Source of the DNA: Magnetospirillum sulfuroxidans
GTDB taxonomy: Bacteria; Pseudomonadota; Alphaproteobacteria; Rhodospirillales; Magnetospirillaceae
NCBI RefSeq assembly: GCF_018224925.1
Contig: NZ_JAGTUF010000018.1
Span: 1 to 64,000 of the forward strand
Direction of reading: 5' to 3'
DNA length: 64,000 nucleotides
The notes under the pieces were generated by a model. The model was not told the DNA's origin. It saw only the letters and a program-made list of their open reading frames with translations, and made no database searches. Position 1 is the first letter of the stretch, and each line of letters opens with the position of its first letter. Shown here piece by piece: positions 47,978-55,743 of the stretch. A program made the position numbers and the translations under genes.

Positions 47978-47992
47978 TTAACCGGATTTTAA
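47978..47992. promoter_or_regulatory. CtrA box between divergent flagellar operons
   Basis: TTAA (47978-47981) and TTAA (47989-47992) are separated by seven bases, a full match to TTAA-N7-TTAA. It overlaps a perfect palindrome CCGGTT-T-AACCGG (47973-47985). The site lies between flgB (minus) and the flhB-like gene (plus) and could serve both. Confidence 0.7.
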
Positions 47993-48042
47993 GTGCGCAG
48001 CTTCCAGACTTTGCCCAGAGACGCAACCGGGAAGGCGCATGC

Positions 48043-48402
48043 ATGGGCGAGGGTCGTGACCTCTGGGACGAGGCCGCCGAGACCCCCACCGTCGAACCGG
48101 CGGCGGGGCGGCGCTCGGCCGCGGTCGCCGTGGCTTTGCAATATGACCCCGATCAGGGGGATGCTCCGGTGGTCACCGCCTCTGGCAAGGGGGCGCTGGC
48201 CGAACAGATTTTGCAATTGGCCTTCGCCAACGGCGTCAAGGTCCGCACCGACCCGGATCTGGCGCAGGTGCTGGCGGCGGTCGAGGTTGATACGGTGATC
48301 CCCTTGGAAGCCTTTGCCGCGGTGGCGGAAATCCTGGCCTATGTCTATCGCGCCAACGGGCGCATGCCCGACGCCGTTGCGGCGGCGGAGGGGGAAGCAT
48401 GA
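48043..48402 (+). CDS. FlhB-like C-terminal-domain protein (EscU/YscU/FlhB family, short)
   Basis: This 119-aa soluble protein matches only the cytosolic part of FlhB: ALQYDPDQGDAPVVTASGKG, ALAEQILQLAFANGVKVRTD and LEAFAAVAEILAYVYRANGR. The catalytic NPTH loop is absent, with YDPDQGDAP in its place. Such FlhX-type proteins occur beside flagellar genes and can partly substitute for the cleaved C-domain. GGAAGG precedes the ATG at 48043. It is the first gene of the operon with fliO and fliP. Confidence 0.85.
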   Translation: MGEGRDLWDEAAETPTVEPAAGRRSAAVAVALQYDPDQGDAPVVTASGKGALAEQILQLAFANGVKVRTDPDLAQVLAAVEVDTVIPLEAFAAVAEILAYVYRANGRMPDAVAAAEGEA

Positions 48403-48686
48403 GCGCGGTGCCGCATTTGACCCAGGAACTGGAAAAGGCCTCGTCCATGGTGATGACGGCGCGGCGTCTTTTGTCCACCGGCACCACCGTCGATCTGTCG
48501 GCGCTGGAAGGCAAGATCCGGGGGGTGTGCGAAACCGTGGCCGAGCTGCCGAAGGATTTGGGCGAAACCATGATTCCGGCCCTGGAAAAACTGATCGGCG
48601 ATCTTGACCGGCTGGCCGAGATGGTCTGCGATCGCATGGACCCGCCGCCATCGCCGCCCGAGCCGGAAAGTGGGGGCGAGTCCTGA
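48399..48686 (+). CDS. small protein in flagellar operon, unknown function
   Basis: This 95-aa, largely helical, acidic protein (LTQELEKASSMVMTARRLLS, IPALEKLIGDLDRLAEMVCD) has a Pro/Glu-rich tail. It overlaps the flhB-like gene by 4 bases and fliO by 1 base, so it is translated with them. The helical character and context suggest a flagellar assembly or chaperone-like role. No family is recognised. Confidence 0.75.
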   Translation: MSAVPHLTQELEKASSMVMTARRLLSTGTTVDLSALEGKIRGVCETVAELPKDLGETMIPALEKLIGDLDRLAEMVCDRMDPPPSPPEPESGGES

Positions 48687-48982
48687 TGGACATGGCCAAT
48701 TATATTCGAACCGTCGCCGCCTTGGTGCTGGTGTTGGGAATGATTGTCGGCGTGCTGTGGCTCTTGCGCCGCTTCGGCGTTCCCGGCATGGTGCCGCGAC
48801 AGCCGGGGAATCGGCGTCTCGGCGTGATTGAAACCATCGCCGTCGATTCGCGGCGTCGGCTGGTGCTGGTGCGGCGGGACGGCCGCGAACATCTGCTGCT
48901 GCTGGGGGCTGCCGGCGACGTGGTGATCGAGGCCAATATCGATGCCGCGCCGGGCGGGCCAATGCAGGGCGAAGGGAATTAA
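48686..48982 (+). CDS. fliO: flagellar biosynthesis protein FliO
   Basis: This is a 98-aa protein with one membrane helix (YIRTVAALVLVLGMIVGVLW) and a short cytosolic beta domain (RRLGVIETIAVDSRRRLVLV). FliO helps assemble the FliP ring in the inner membrane. It directly precedes fliP. Confidence 0.9.
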   Translation: MDMANYIRTVAALVLVLGMIVGVLWLLRRFGVPGMVPRQPGNRRLGVIETIAVDSRRRLVLVRRDGREHLLLLGAAGDVVIEANIDAAPGGPMQGEGN

Positions 48983-48985
48983 GCC

Positions 48986-49747
48986 ATGAGGCGTGGTTGG
49001 GCAATGCTGGCGGGGTTGGCGGTCATCGGCGTGATGGCGGCCACGGCCCCCGCCTGGGCGCAGCAACTGACCCTGGATTTGGGGGCGGCCGGCGGCGGCA
49101 ACAACCCCAATTCAACCACCTTGCGGGTCATTCAGCTGATCGCGCTGACCACGGTCTTGTCGGTGGCGCCGTCGATTTTGGTGATGGTGACCTCGTTCAC
49201 CCGCATCATCATCGTTTTGGGCTTTCTGCGTCAGGCCTTGGGCACCATGCAAAGCCCGCCCAACATGGTGATGGTTTCCTTGGCCATGTTCCTGACCGCC
49301 TTCATCATGGCCCCGACCTTCGAGCAAGCGTGGAATGACGGCATTCAGCCCTATGTCGAGGGGTCGCTGGAGGAAAGCGCCGCCTTCGAGGCCACGGTCA
49401 AGCCGTTGCAGACCTTCATGCTGCGTCATGTGCGGGATCAGGACTTGCGATTGTTCCTTGATCTGTCGCGTTCGCCCGAGGTGAGCAAGGCCGAGGATGC
49501 CGCGTTGAAGGCGTTGATCCCGGCCTTCATGATCAGCGAATTGCGCCGCGCCTTCGAGATCGGCTTTCTGATTTACCTGCCCTTCATCGTCATCGACATG
49601 GTCATCGCCTCGGTGCTGATGAGCATGGGTATGATGATGATTCCGCCGGCCCAGGTGGCCCTGCCGTTCAAGCTGATCTTCTTTGTGCTGGTCGATGGCT
49701 GGTACATGGTGGTGGGCTCGCTGGTGCAAAGTTTCGGCGGCGCCTGA
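48986..49747 (+). CDS. fliP: flagellar export pore protein FliP
   Basis: This is a 253-aa core pore subunit. An N-terminal signal peptide ends ATAPAWAQQLTL. The chain then has VLSVAPSILVMVTSFTRIII, FLRQALGTMQSPPNMVMVSL, FMISELRRAFEIGFLIYLPF and the C-terminal SMGMMMIPPAQVALPFKLIF. All are diagnostic and the length is normal. Confidence 0.97.
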   Translation: MRRGWAMLAGLAVIGVMAATAPAWAQQLTLDLGAAGGGNNPNSTTLRVIQLIALTTVLSVAPSILVMVTSFTRIIIVLGFLRQALGTMQSPPNMVMVSLAMFLTAFIMAPTFEQAWNDGIQPYVEGSLEESAAFEATVKPLQTFMLRHVRDQDLRLFLDLSRSPEVSKAEDAALKALIPAFMISELRRAFEIGFLIYLPFIVIDMVIASVLMSMGMMMIPPAQVALPFKLIFFVLVDGWYMVVGSLVQSFGGA

Positions 49748-49911
49748 CCGGTCGGCCGGTACGATCAACCCAGGGGCTGCGGGGGCGCTCGCATGTTTTT
49801 CCTCCGGGTCAGCCATGCGGAGGCCCGCCCGGCGGCCTTTCCCCCTTATGCTATACTGTGCGTAAGTCCCAAGAGGGGCTGACGGCGATCATGCATGCAG
49901 AGGAGGCAGCC

Positions 49912-50151
49912 ATGGCCGACAAAGCCGCGCGGTGTATACCGACGTCCCGGCTGACCTCTGCTTCGGCGGGGTGTCATGCGCCGCTGGGGATGCATGACGA
50001 GGTCAACCGTCTGTTCGACAGTTTCTTTCCCGCGGCTTTTGGCCGCGGCTGGTTCGATCTGGATCCTTGGCGTCCGGGTGTGTTCCGCGTCGTGGATGAC
50101 ACGGCCGCGCCCGAGGTGGCGGCCGGAGAGGTCGAAAACAACAGGCATTGA
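49912..50151 (+). pseudogene. truncated Hsp20-like small heat-shock protein
   Basis: The 79-aa product contains DEVNRLFDSFFPAAFGRGW and DLDPWRP, typical of the N-terminal arm of alphaproteobacterial Hsp20 proteins. It ends (VAAGEVENNRH) before any alpha-crystallin domain. AGGAGG lies 5 bases before the ATG at 49912, and a -10-like TATACT lies at 49851-49856, so expression is possible. It looks like the remnant of a normal ~150-170 aa gene cut off by the structured sequence that follows. Confidence 0.55.
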
Positions 50152-50157
50152 TCCGGA

Positions 50158-50241
50158 TTCCCGGTCGGGCGGTTTCGCCCCCCCACTTTTGCAAGTCGCC
50201 CGACGGGAAGCCCCTTCCTCCTTGCGAAAGGAGGAAGGGGC
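50158..50241. repeat. double-hairpin structured element
   Basis: A 13-bp arm (50158-50171, one bulge) pairs with 50197-50209 (TTCCCG...TCGGGCG with CGCCCGA...CGGGAA). A second stem of 14 perfect pairs (50210-50223 with 50228-50241, CCCCTTCCTCCTT type) follows immediately and closes on a GCGA tetraloop. The rest of the gap to 50348 shows no gene. It could be a terminator for the Hsp20 remnant, a MITE or a structured RNA. Confidence 0.55.
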
Positions 50242-50348
50242 GCTTGTTTGCGCTATCGGCCGTCGCTCGGCTGATTTGCTGTTGCAAGCTCTTGGGGGCG
50301 GGGGCATCCTTTTTGGTGAGTTCAACGATAACGACAATAGGGGGGATC

Positions 50349-50780
50349 ATGTCCGTCGAAGCAATTCTGAAGAGCAAGGGCAGCAATGTTTTCACCATCC
50401 GTCCCGAGCACGCGGTGGCTGATGCCGCCGCCCTGATGACGGCGAAAAAGGTCGGCGTGGCGGTGGTCTGCGACGCCAAGGGCGCTGTGGTCGGGGTGGT
50501 GTCGGAACGCGACATCGTCGCCGGCATGACCCAATTCGGCAAAGGCGTCATCGACATGCCGGTGCGCAACATCATGACCTCGCCGGTGCTGACCTGTGGG
50601 CCGGGCGATTCGGTCAAGCGCATCATGGAAATCATGACCGAGCGGCGCATCCGCCACCTGCCGGTGGTTGATAACGGTGATCTTTTGGGCATGGTATCCA
50701 TTGGCGATGCGGTCAATTTCCGCCTGCGTGAGGCGCAAATGGAAACCGCCGTGCTTCGCGATATCGCCGTAACGCGTTGA
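50349..50780 (+). CDS. two-CBS-domain protein
   Basis: This 143-aa protein has two CBS repeats: VADAAALMTAKKVGVAVVCD with VVSERDIVAGM, then PVRNIMTSPVLTCGPGDSVK with RHLPVVDNGDLLGMVSIGDA. Stand-alone CBS pairs bind adenine nucleotides and act as energy sensors. No catalytic domain is attached. The frame is open to 50148, but that extension runs through the hairpins, and the ATG at 50349 follows AGGGGGG. Confidence 0.9.
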   Translation: MSVEAILKSKGSNVFTIRPEHAVADAAALMTAKKVGVAVVCDAKGAVVGVVSERDIVAGMTQFGKGVIDMPVRNIMTSPVLTCGPGDSVKRIMEIMTERRIRHLPVVDNGDLLGMVSIGDAVNFRLREAQMETAVLRDIAVTR

Positions 50781-50801
50781 TATAAAAACATTAAGTGGCA
50801 A

Positions 50802-50830
50802 GGGCGCGTTCAGGGGAGCGCGCCCTTTTT
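50802..50830 (+). terminator. intrinsic terminator after the CBS gene
   Basis: GGGCGCG pairs with CGCGCCC around a 10-base loop, followed by five T (50826-50830). It is 21 bases past the stop. Confidence 0.85.
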
Positions 50831-50848
50831 CATGCCTGGATGAAATTA

Positions 50849-50863
50849 TTGTGCACTGCACAA
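50849..50863. promoter_or_regulatory. palindromic operator upstream of phasin, distal site
   Basis: TTGTGCACTGCACAA is a perfect 7-bp inverted repeat about a central C. TGC/GCA-rich palindromes of this kind are the targets of PhaR, the repressor of phasin genes that also senses PHB granules. Confidence 0.6.
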
Positions 50864-50870
50864 AAAGGCC

Positions 50871-50898
50871 TTGCCTTTGCCGTGGCAATCCGTATTCT
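50871..50898 (+). promoter_or_regulatory. phasin promoter (-35/-10)
   Basis: TTGCCT (50871-50876) and TATTCT (50893-50898) are separated by 16 bases and lie between the two operator-like palindromes. A repressor bound at both would cover the promoter. Confidence 0.5.
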
Positions 50899-50906
50899 AT
50901 CCTCAT

Positions 50907-50921
50907 GTTGCAGTGCACAAC
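50907..50921. promoter_or_regulatory. palindromic operator upstream of phasin, proximal site
   Basis: GTTGCAGTGCACAAC shares the TGCAGTGCA core of the distal site (there TGCACTGCA on the same strand) and is nearly palindromic. It lies 47 bases before the phasin ATG, downstream of the predicted -10. Confidence 0.55.
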
Positions 50922-50967
50922 GGCCCTGACGGGGTGGTTGTCCAACCCAAATTCAAAGGATCATGCC

Positions 50968-51321
50968 ATGAAGATCGACAGCATTGAAAAGATCGTCGCC
51001 CTGTCCAAGGAAAACACCGAAGCTCTGGTCAAGAGCAGCTCGGTCGCCGTCAAGGGCCTGGAAGATGTGGCCAAGGCCTCGCAGGAATACGTGACCGCTT
51101 CGTCGGAAAAGGCCGATGCCGCGTTCAAGGCTTTGTTCGCTTGCAAGACCCCGGCCGAATTCCTGGAGCTGAATTCCAAGCTGGCGCGTGAATCGGTCGA
51201 AGGCGTTATCGCCGACAGCCGCAAGTTCGTCGAGCTGACCCAGACCGTGGTGACCGCCGCCCTGGAACCGATCAGCGCCCGCGTCGCCGCCTTCCAGTCC
51301 TTGGTCAAGTCGGCCGCGTAA
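50968..51321 (+). CDS. phasin family protein
   Basis: This 117-aa helical protein of the phasin_2 type has IEKIVALSKENTEALVKSSS, VKGLEDVAKASQEYVTASSE and FLELNSKLARESVEGVIADS. Phasins coat polyhydroxyalkanoate granules and limit their size. AAAGGA precedes the ATG at 50968. It has its own promoter, paired operators and terminator, which suggests strong, granule-dependent expression. No PHA synthase gene is in the window. Confidence 0.92.
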   Translation: MKIDSIEKIVALSKENTEALVKSSSVAVKGLEDVAKASQEYVTASSEKADAAFKALFACKTPAEFLELNSKLARESVEGVIADSRKFVELTQTVVTAALEPISARVAAFQSLVKSAA

Positions 51322-51406
51322 AACCTTCCTATCCGCGCCGGGCACGGCGTGGCCACCGGTTCACCTCCTCCCGAGCCGTTGGTCGCACCTGTCCAGGCGC
51401 CGCGCG

Positions 51407-51438
51407 ACGCCCGCCCCCCTCCTCCCTGGGGCGGGCGT
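51407..51438 (+). terminator. terminator after the phasin gene
   Basis: A perfect 11-bp stem ACGCCCGCCCC/GGGGCGGGCGT closes a 10-base pyrimidine loop, followed by TCGTGCGTTTAT. The T run is short, but the stem is strong. Confidence 0.7.
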
Positions 51439-51472
51439 TCGTGCGTTTATGCCGATCTGGGGATAAGTTCGG

Positions 51473-51505
51473 TTGACTTTTGTCGGCAATATCGGGATAT
51501 TCCCG
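51473..51505 (+). promoter_or_regulatory. argD promoter with palindrome over the -10
   Basis: TTGACT (51473-51478) and GATATT (51496-51501) are spaced by 17 bases. The -10 lies within the palindrome CGGGA-TAT-TCCCG (51493-51505), a candidate operator. The argD start is 79 bases downstream. Confidence 0.55.
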
Positions 51506-51583
51506 CCTTTCCTTTCAACGAGCCGATGCTAAACGTCCGTCGGGGACGAGGGCTTCCGGCTTTCCAGTTGGGGAGGGGAGATC

Positions 51584-52756
51584 GTGATTCCTGTCGTTAT
51601 GCCGACCTATGCACGGGCCGATATCGCTTTCGAACGGGGCGAGGGCGCCACTTTGTGGTCGACCGACGGACGACGATTCCTTGATTTCGGCGCGGGCGTG
51701 GCGGTGACCAATCTGGGGCATTGTCATCCCAAGCTGGTGGCGGCCTTGCAAGAGCAGGCGGCGAAGCTGTGGCATACCTCGAATTTGTATCGGGTGCCCG
51801 GACAAGAAAAGGTGGCGGCCAAGCTGGTCGCCAACACCTTCGCCGATACCGTGTTCTTTTGTAACTCTGGGGCCGAAGCCAACGAGTGCGCCATCAAGAT
51901 GGCGCGCAAATACCATTATGACGGCGGCGACAAGAACCGGGTCGAAATCATCTGCGCCACCGGGGCCTTTCATGGCCGGACGCTGGCGACCATCGCCGCG
52001 GGCGGTCAGGAAAAGCACCTTAAGGGCTTTGATCCGCAGATGCCCGGCTTCGTGCATGTGCCCTATGGCAATCTGAACGCCTTGCGTGACGCCATCAGCG
52101 ACCGCAGCGCGGCCATCCTGGTCGAGCCGGTTCAGGGCGAAGGCGGCATCATTCCCGGTGATCCCGATTATCTGCAACGGCTGCGGCGGACGGCGGATGA
52201 GTTCGGCCTGCTGCTGATTTTCGACGAAGTGCAGACCGGCATGGGCCGGACCGGCGCCTTGTTCGCCCATCAGCAGATGGGGGTGACCCCCGATATCATG
52301 CCGGTCGCCAAGGGTTTGGGCGGTGGTTTCCCCGTCGGGGCCTGTCTGGCAACGGAAAGCGCTGCGCGCGGCATGGTGGCCGGCGCCCATGGCTCGACCT
52401 TTGGCGGCAATCCGCTGGCCATGGCGGCGGCCGACGCGGTTCTGGACGTCATGCTCGATCCGGGTTTCATGGCGCGGGTAAGGGAAAACGCCGTTCGTCT
52501 GCGTCAGGGGCTTGAGCGCGTCTGTGCCGCCTTCCCCACGGTGATCGAGGAAGTGCGGGGGCTTGGCCTGATGATCGGGTTGAAATGCCGCATTCCCAAT
52601 ACCGAGCTTCAGGGCCGGTTGATGGCCAATGGCCTGTTGACCATCGGTGCCGGTGACAACGTGGTGCGTCTGTTGCCGCCGCTGATCATCGGTGAAAGCG
52701 AAATCGCCGAAGCCTTGGCCATTTTGGAACGCACCCTGCGCGAGGTGACCCCATGA
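51584..52756 (+). CDS. argD: acetylornithine aminotransferase ArgD
   Basis: ArgD makes N-acetylornithine from its semialdehyde with glutamate, using PLP. The 390-aa chain has [72 protein letters not shown] and the PLP lysine in [16 protein letters not shown]. The GTG start at 51584 follows GGAGGGGAG closely; an ATG at 51599 is possible. argF overlaps its stop by 4 bases, and argJ is at 11-12 kb. Confidence 0.96.
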   Translation: MIPVVMPTYARADIAFERGEGATLWSTDGRRFLDFGAGVAVTNLGHCHPKLVAALQEQAAKLWHTSNLYRVPGQEKVAAKLVANTFADTVFFCNSGAEANECAIKMARKYHYDGGDKNRVEIICATGAFHGRTLATIAAGGQEKHLKGFDPQMPGFVHVPYGNLNALRDAISDRSAAILVEPVQGEGGIIPGDPDYLQRLRRTADEFGLLLIFDEVQTGMGRTGALFAHQQMGVTPDIMPVAKGLGGGFPVGACLATESAARGMVAGAHGSTFGGNPLAMAAADAVLDVMLDPGFMARVRENAVRLRQGLERVCAAFPTVIEEVRGLGLMIGLKCRIPNTELQGRLMANGLLTIGAGDNVVRLLPPLIIGESEIAEALAILERTLREVTP

Positions 52757-53688
52757 CCATCAATCCGGGGCGCACCCGGGCCGGACAGATCCGTCATTTC
52801 CTTGATCTCGATCGCTTCGACACCGAGACCTTGCGGCGCATCCTTGATCTGGGCGCCGCCTATAAGCGCGGCGACCAGCCCTTCGGCACGGAAAAGCCGC
52901 TGTCGGGCCGGGTGCTGGCGATGATCTTCGAAAAACCGTCGACCCGCACCCGCGTGTCGTTCGAAACCGGCATGAAGCAATTGGGCGGCGACACCATCGT
53001 ACTGTCCAAGGGCGACACCCAATTGGGCCGCGGCGAGACCATCGCCGATACCGCCCGCGTGTTGTCGCGCTATGTGGACGCCATCATGATCCGCACCGAC
53101 GATCCGGCGAAGCTGATGGAATTGTCGGAATACGCCACCGTTCCGGTCATCAACGGCCTGACCGACGACACCCACCCCTGTCAGGTGATGGCCGACCTGA
53201 TGACCTTCGCCGAACATCGCGGTCCGCTGGACGGCAAGGTGGTGACGTGGGTTGGCGACGGCAATAACGTCGCCGCCAGTTGGATTCAGGCCGCGGCGCA
53301 TTTCAATTTCGAAATGCGTCTGGCCTGCCCGGCGGAATTGATGCCCGACGCCAAGATGGTGGAATGGGCGCGCAGCCAAGGCGCCAAGGTGGTGATCGGC
53401 TCCGATCCGGCGGCGGCGGTCAAGGACAGCCATTTGGTGATCACCGATACGTGGCTGTCCATGGGCTGCACCGACACCAACCGCAACAAGCTGCTGTTGC
53501 CCTATCAGGTCAATGACGCGTTGATGGCCCAGGCCGCCGCCGATTCCCTGTTCATGCATTGTCTGCCGGCCCACCGCAACGAAGAGGTCACCGATTCGGT
53601 GATGGATGGTCCGCAATCGGTGGTGTGGGACGAAGCGGAAAATCGCCTGCATGTGCAAAAGGGTATTCTGACGTGGTGTCTGCTGTGA
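52753..53688 (+). CDS. argF: ornithine carbamoyltransferase ArgF
   Basis: ArgF joins carbamoyl phosphate and ornithine to citrulline. The 311-aa protein shows the carbamoyl-phosphate site [20 protein letters not shown], then [35 protein letters not shown] and the ornithine loop [13 protein letters not shown]. Its ATG overlaps the argD stop, and its stop overlaps the hslO start region. Confidence 0.97.
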   Translation: MTINPGRTRAGQIRHFLDLDRFDTETLRRILDLGAAYKRGDQPFGTEKPLSGRVLAMIFEKPSTRTRVSFETGMKQLGGDTIVLSKGDTQLGRGETIADTARVLSRYVDAIMIRTDDPAKLMELSEYATVPVINGLTDDTHPCQVMADLMTFAEHRGPLDGKVVTWVGDGNNVAASWIQAAAHFNFEMRLACPAELMPDAKMVEWARSQGAKVVIGSDPAAAVKDSHLVITDTWLSMGCTDTNRNKLLLPYQVNDALMAQAAADSLFMHCLPAHRNEEVTDSVMDGPQSVVWDEAENRLHVQKGILTWCLL

Positions 53689-54620
53689 TCGTTGACGGCG
53701 CTAACGTCATATTGCCGTTTCACCTGTCCAGTGGCTTGGTGCGCGGCCGCATGGTCCGCCTTGGCGCGGCGGTGCAGACCATTCTTGAGAGTCACGATTA
53801 TCCGCAGCGTGTCGCTTCCCTGCTGGCCGAGAGTCTGGCATTGGCGGCGGCGCTGGCCGGATCGCTGAAATATGACGGCATCTTCACCTTGCAGACGCAG
53901 GGCGACGGCCCGGTTTCTTTGGTGGTGGCCGATGTCACCAGTGACGGCGCCTTGCGCGGCTATGCCCGCTTTGACGCCGATCGGCTGGCGCGAACGGGCG
54001 AGGGCGATCCGGTCCCCACCTTGTTGGGCAAGGGCTATCTGGCCTTTACCGTCGATCAGGGACTGAAGGTCGAACGCTATCAGGGGATTGTTGAGTTGGA
54101 AGGGGGCACTCTGGCCGATTGCGCCCGCTCCTATTTGACCCAATCCGAGCAATTGGACAGCCAGGTGGCGCTGGTGTCGCAGCCGCCGGGCGCGGGCCAT
54201 GGCTGGCGGACGGCGGCGCTGATGATCCAGCGCATGCCGGCCAATCAGTCGGGGGCGCCCATTCTGACCGCTGACGACGCCAACGAGGCTTGGCGCACCG
54301 CCACGATCCTGATGGGCAGCGTCACGCCGGCGGAAATGCTGGATGATGATTTGCCGGCGGAGCATTTGCTGCACCGCCTGTTCCATGGCGAGGGCCTGAC
54401 CGTTTGGGAAGGCAAGGGGCTGCAAGCCCGCTGCCGCTGCTCGCATCACGGCGTCGTCCGCATGCTGCAATCCATCCCCCGGGCGGAAATCGAGGAATTG
54501 CGCGACGAAGGCGGCAAGGTGGGCATCACCTGCGAATTCTGCCGCACGACCTATGCTTTTGGCGATGTCGAACTGGATCAGGCGTACATCCCGGCCACCC
54601 GTTCCGCCGCCAACCCTTGA
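53673..54620 (+). CDS. hslO: redox-regulated chaperone Hsp33
   Basis: Hsp33 is a holdase activated when oxidation releases zinc from four cysteines. The zinc motif is present as CRCSHHG and, about 30 residues on, CEFC ([15 protein letters not shown]). The N-terminal part has [20 protein letters not shown] and the substrate-binding core. Three GTG codons are possible: 53673 and 53676 follow AAAAGGG by about 10 bases, and 53685 overlaps the argF stop as GTGA. The first is used here with modest confidence. Confidence 0.93.
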   Translation: MVSAVIVDGANVILPFHLSSGLVRGRMVRLGAAVQTILESHDYPQRVASLLAESLALAAALAGSLKYDGIFTLQTQGDGPVSLVVADVTSDGALRGYARFDADRLARTGEGDPVPTLLGKGYLAFTVDQGLKVERYQGIVELEGGTLADCARSYLTQSEQLDSQVALVSQPPGAGHGWRTAALMIQRMPANQSGAPILTADDANEAWRTATILMGSVTPAEMLDDDLPAEHLLHRLFHGEGLTVWEGKGLQARCRCSHHGVVRMLQSIPRAEIEELRDEGGKVGITCEFCRTTYAFGDVELDQAYIPATRSAANP

Positions 54621-54682
54621 CGCGGCGTTTTGCGTCGCCACAATAGAGATCCTCATCCCACGTTCTGGAACGGGAAAACGCC

Positions 54683-55276
54683 ATGTCGTTTCGTCTGTCT
54701 CGTCTGATGCTGGTCCTGGCCGGTGCCTTGGCCTTGTCCGCCTGCGAAGCCCAGCCGGTGGTGCAGAAGATGCCGGAACTGTCCTTCGCCGGTAAGGCGG
54801 CGTTCCGGCTGGATATCGGCCAGCTTGAAATCGTGCCCGAATACGTGCCGTCGGGACGCAAGCCCAATATCGAACATCTGATGGCGCTTTCCCCCGAAAG
54901 CGCCACCGTGCGCTGGGCCCAGGATCGCCTGCGCCCCATCGGCCGGACGGGCTTTGCCCGTGTGCTGATCAAGGACGCCAAGGTGGTGGAAGTGCCGTTG
55001 AAGACCGATACCGGCTTTACCGGCATGTTCAAGGACCAGCAGGCGGAACGCTATGACGGCTCGCTGGATGTGGCCATCCAGATTTTGGATGAACGTCATT
55101 TCCCCGTCGCCGACGTCATCGCCCGCGCCACCCGCTCGCAGACGGTGGGCGAAGGCTCGACGCTGAACGAGCGCGACAAGGTGCTTTACGAAATCTCGGA
55201 AGGGCTGATCCGCGACATCGACAGCCAGATGGAAAGCCTGATCCGCACTTATTTGGCCCGCTGGGTGGTCAATTGA
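54683..55276 (+). CDS. lipoprotein of unknown function
   Basis: This is a 197-aa protein with a clear lipoprotein signal (LVLAGALALSACEAQP, Cys about residue 21). The rest is soluble, mixed alpha/beta, with RLDIGQLEIVPEYVPSG, DGSLDVAIQILDERHF and a helical C-terminus ending SLIRTYLARWVVN. The family appears widespread in alphaproteobacteria but has no known role. It is 62 bases after hslO and may be cotranscribed. Confidence 0.82.
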   Translation: MSFRLSRLMLVLAGALALSACEAQPVVQKMPELSFAGKAAFRLDIGQLEIVPEYVPSGRKPNIEHLMALSPESATVRWAQDRLRPIGRTGFARVLIKDAKVVEVPLKTDTGFTGMFKDQQAERYDGSLDVAIQILDERHFPVADVIARATRSQTVGEGSTLNERDKVLYEISEGLIRDIDSQMESLIRTYLARWVVN

Positions 55277-55292
55277 CGCGGATCTAGGCTCA

Positions 55293-55329
55293 ACCATATC
55301 CCGATGAGTTCCACTCAGCCGGATATGGT
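55293..55329 (-). repeat. 37-bp interspersed palindromic repeat, copy C
   Basis: ACCATATCC/GGATATGGT arms (9 bp, perfect) enclose a 19-base loop that contains GATGAGTT, the inverted form of the AACTCATC core seen in copy B. It lies between the convergent lipoprotein and hemoglobin genes, ending one base from the hemoglobin stop. Confidence 0.65.
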
Positions 55330-55330
55330 A

Positions 55331-55732
55331 TCAGTCCTTGCGCGCCGGCACCCGCGACGGGGTGCCGTCGGCAAGGGTGAAGGGGAACAGGCCGACGCGG
55401 AAGCTTTCGGTCATGTGGCGGGCGCGGCCCAGGGCGTTTTGCGCTTCCATCGGCGTCAGGATTTCGGTCACCGCCTGGGTGAAGGCTTTCAGCCAGGCCT
55501 CGAAGGCATGAGGGCTGAAATCCAGCTGCATGTGCACCGGAAACGGATGACCGCGATAACGGCCGGTGCCGTACAGCGCGTTGGACCAGAAATCGGCGAC
55601 GATGCGGAAATGATCGGGCCAGTCGGTGATGGCGGCGCCGAAGACGCGGGCCAATTCCGGATCTTCGCCCCCCAATTCATAAAAGCGCACCACCATGCGA
55701 TAGATGCGGTCCTCGCGGTCTTGATCGCTCAT
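55331..55732 (-). CDS. group III truncated hemoglobin
   Basis: This 133-aa 2-over-2 globin has IYRMVVRFYELGGEDPELAR, DWPDHFRIVADFWSNALYGT and GRYRGHPFPVHMQLDFSPHA. The proximal His is in one of the latter two stretches, following the group III pattern. Members bind O2 or NO with high affinity and are linked to low-oxygen life. It lies 11 bases after tgt and is cotranscribed with queA-tgt. Confidence 0.9.
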   Translation of the reverse strand: MSDQDREDRIYRMVVRFYELGGEDPELARVFGAAITDWPDHFRIVADFWSNALYGTGRYRGHPFPVHMQLDFSPHAFEAWLKAFTQAVTEILTPMEAQNALGRARHMTESFRVGLFPFTLADGTPSRVPARKD

Positions 55733-55743
55733 GTCGGTTCCTT

